The position numbers were made by a program, and so were the translations under genes. DNA of 64,000 bases from an uncultured Clostridia bacterium (GTDB taxonomy: Bacteria; Bacillota; Clostridia; Oscillospirales; Acutalibacteraceae): positions 62,001 through 126,000 of the forward strand of contig CANQVS010000001.1 in the NCBI GenBank assembly GCA_947627345.1, written 5' to 3'. The notes beneath the pieces were generated by a model that worked only from the letters and a program-made list of their open reading frames with translations, was not told the DNA's origin and ran no database searches. This document shows, piece after piece, positions 64,000 through 64,000 of the stretch (within the stretch, counting starts at the first letter, position 1; each line of letters opens with the position of its first letter).

Positions 64000-64000
64000 T

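Overview
The window reads as a chromosome segment of a low-GC, anaerobic, spore-forming member of the Clostridia, most likely close to Oscillospiraceae/Ruminococcaceae. Supporting signs are the PolC C-terminus, a HisZ/short-HisG histidine pathway, a yajC gene beside a TIGR04086 membrane protein, a TIGR03960/TIGR03936 radical SAM pair, a rotary V-type ATPase, rubrerythrin, formate-tetrahydrofolate ligase, a class A RNase P RNA, and a CwlJ/GerQ-like pair plus an M50 (SpoIVFB-like) protease that point to sporulation. It is gene dense. Sigma-A-like promoters with 17-nt spacers and rho-independent terminators can be read at many operon borders.

Layout. 0-7.7 kb: end of polC, an AI-2E-family membrane protein and a compact histidine operon hisZ-G-D-C-B-A-I-E that lacks hisH and hisF. 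7.7-14.5 kb: tRNA modification (mtaB, an RluA-type pseudouridine synthase, tgt, queA), yajC and a family-10-like glycosyl hydrolase. 14.6-17.5 kb: lysine/diaminopimelate genes asd-dapA-dapB. 17.6-21.3 kb: a DUF3343/cysteine-desulfurase-like pair and cdaA-cdaR for cyclic di-AMP. 21.3-27.7 kb: a RodA-like protein, fhs, tsaE-tsaB-rpiB, a small XRE regulator and a MocR-type regulator. 27.8-33.3 kb: murD, two M42 aminopeptidases, a GNAT enzyme and a methionine-gamma-lyase-family protein. 33.3-35 kb: malic enzyme divergent from rnpB. 35-44.8 kb: FAD enzymes, membrane proteins, a MATE exporter, an M50 protease and the B12-type radical SAM pair. 44.8-46.6 kb: tRNA-Ser(GGA), a tRNA-linked repeat and two decayed genes. 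46.6-52.6 kb: rubrerythrin, a TIGR01212 radical SAM protein, unknowns and two tandem secreted GH25 lysozymes. 52.6-61.3 kb: the complete V-type ATPase operon, read leftward, with a structured spacer before ntpA. 61.5-64 kb: a second copy of the tRNA-linked repeat next to tRNA-Ser(CGA), the cwlJ/gerQ-like pair and the C-terminal part of hemW.

The most unusual signal is the repeat beside both serine tRNA genes. Two 91-nt cores, at 44942-45032 (+) and 61639-61729 (-), align without gaps. Ten of their 13 differences form five compensatory base-pair swaps in one hairpin. In both places the core follows the tRNA terminator and an inverted copy of the tRNA T-arm, and is followed by a second copy of the tRNA 3' end with its terminator. 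This looks like an undescribed structured element associated with tRNA 3' ends. All comparisons were made by eye; no search was run.
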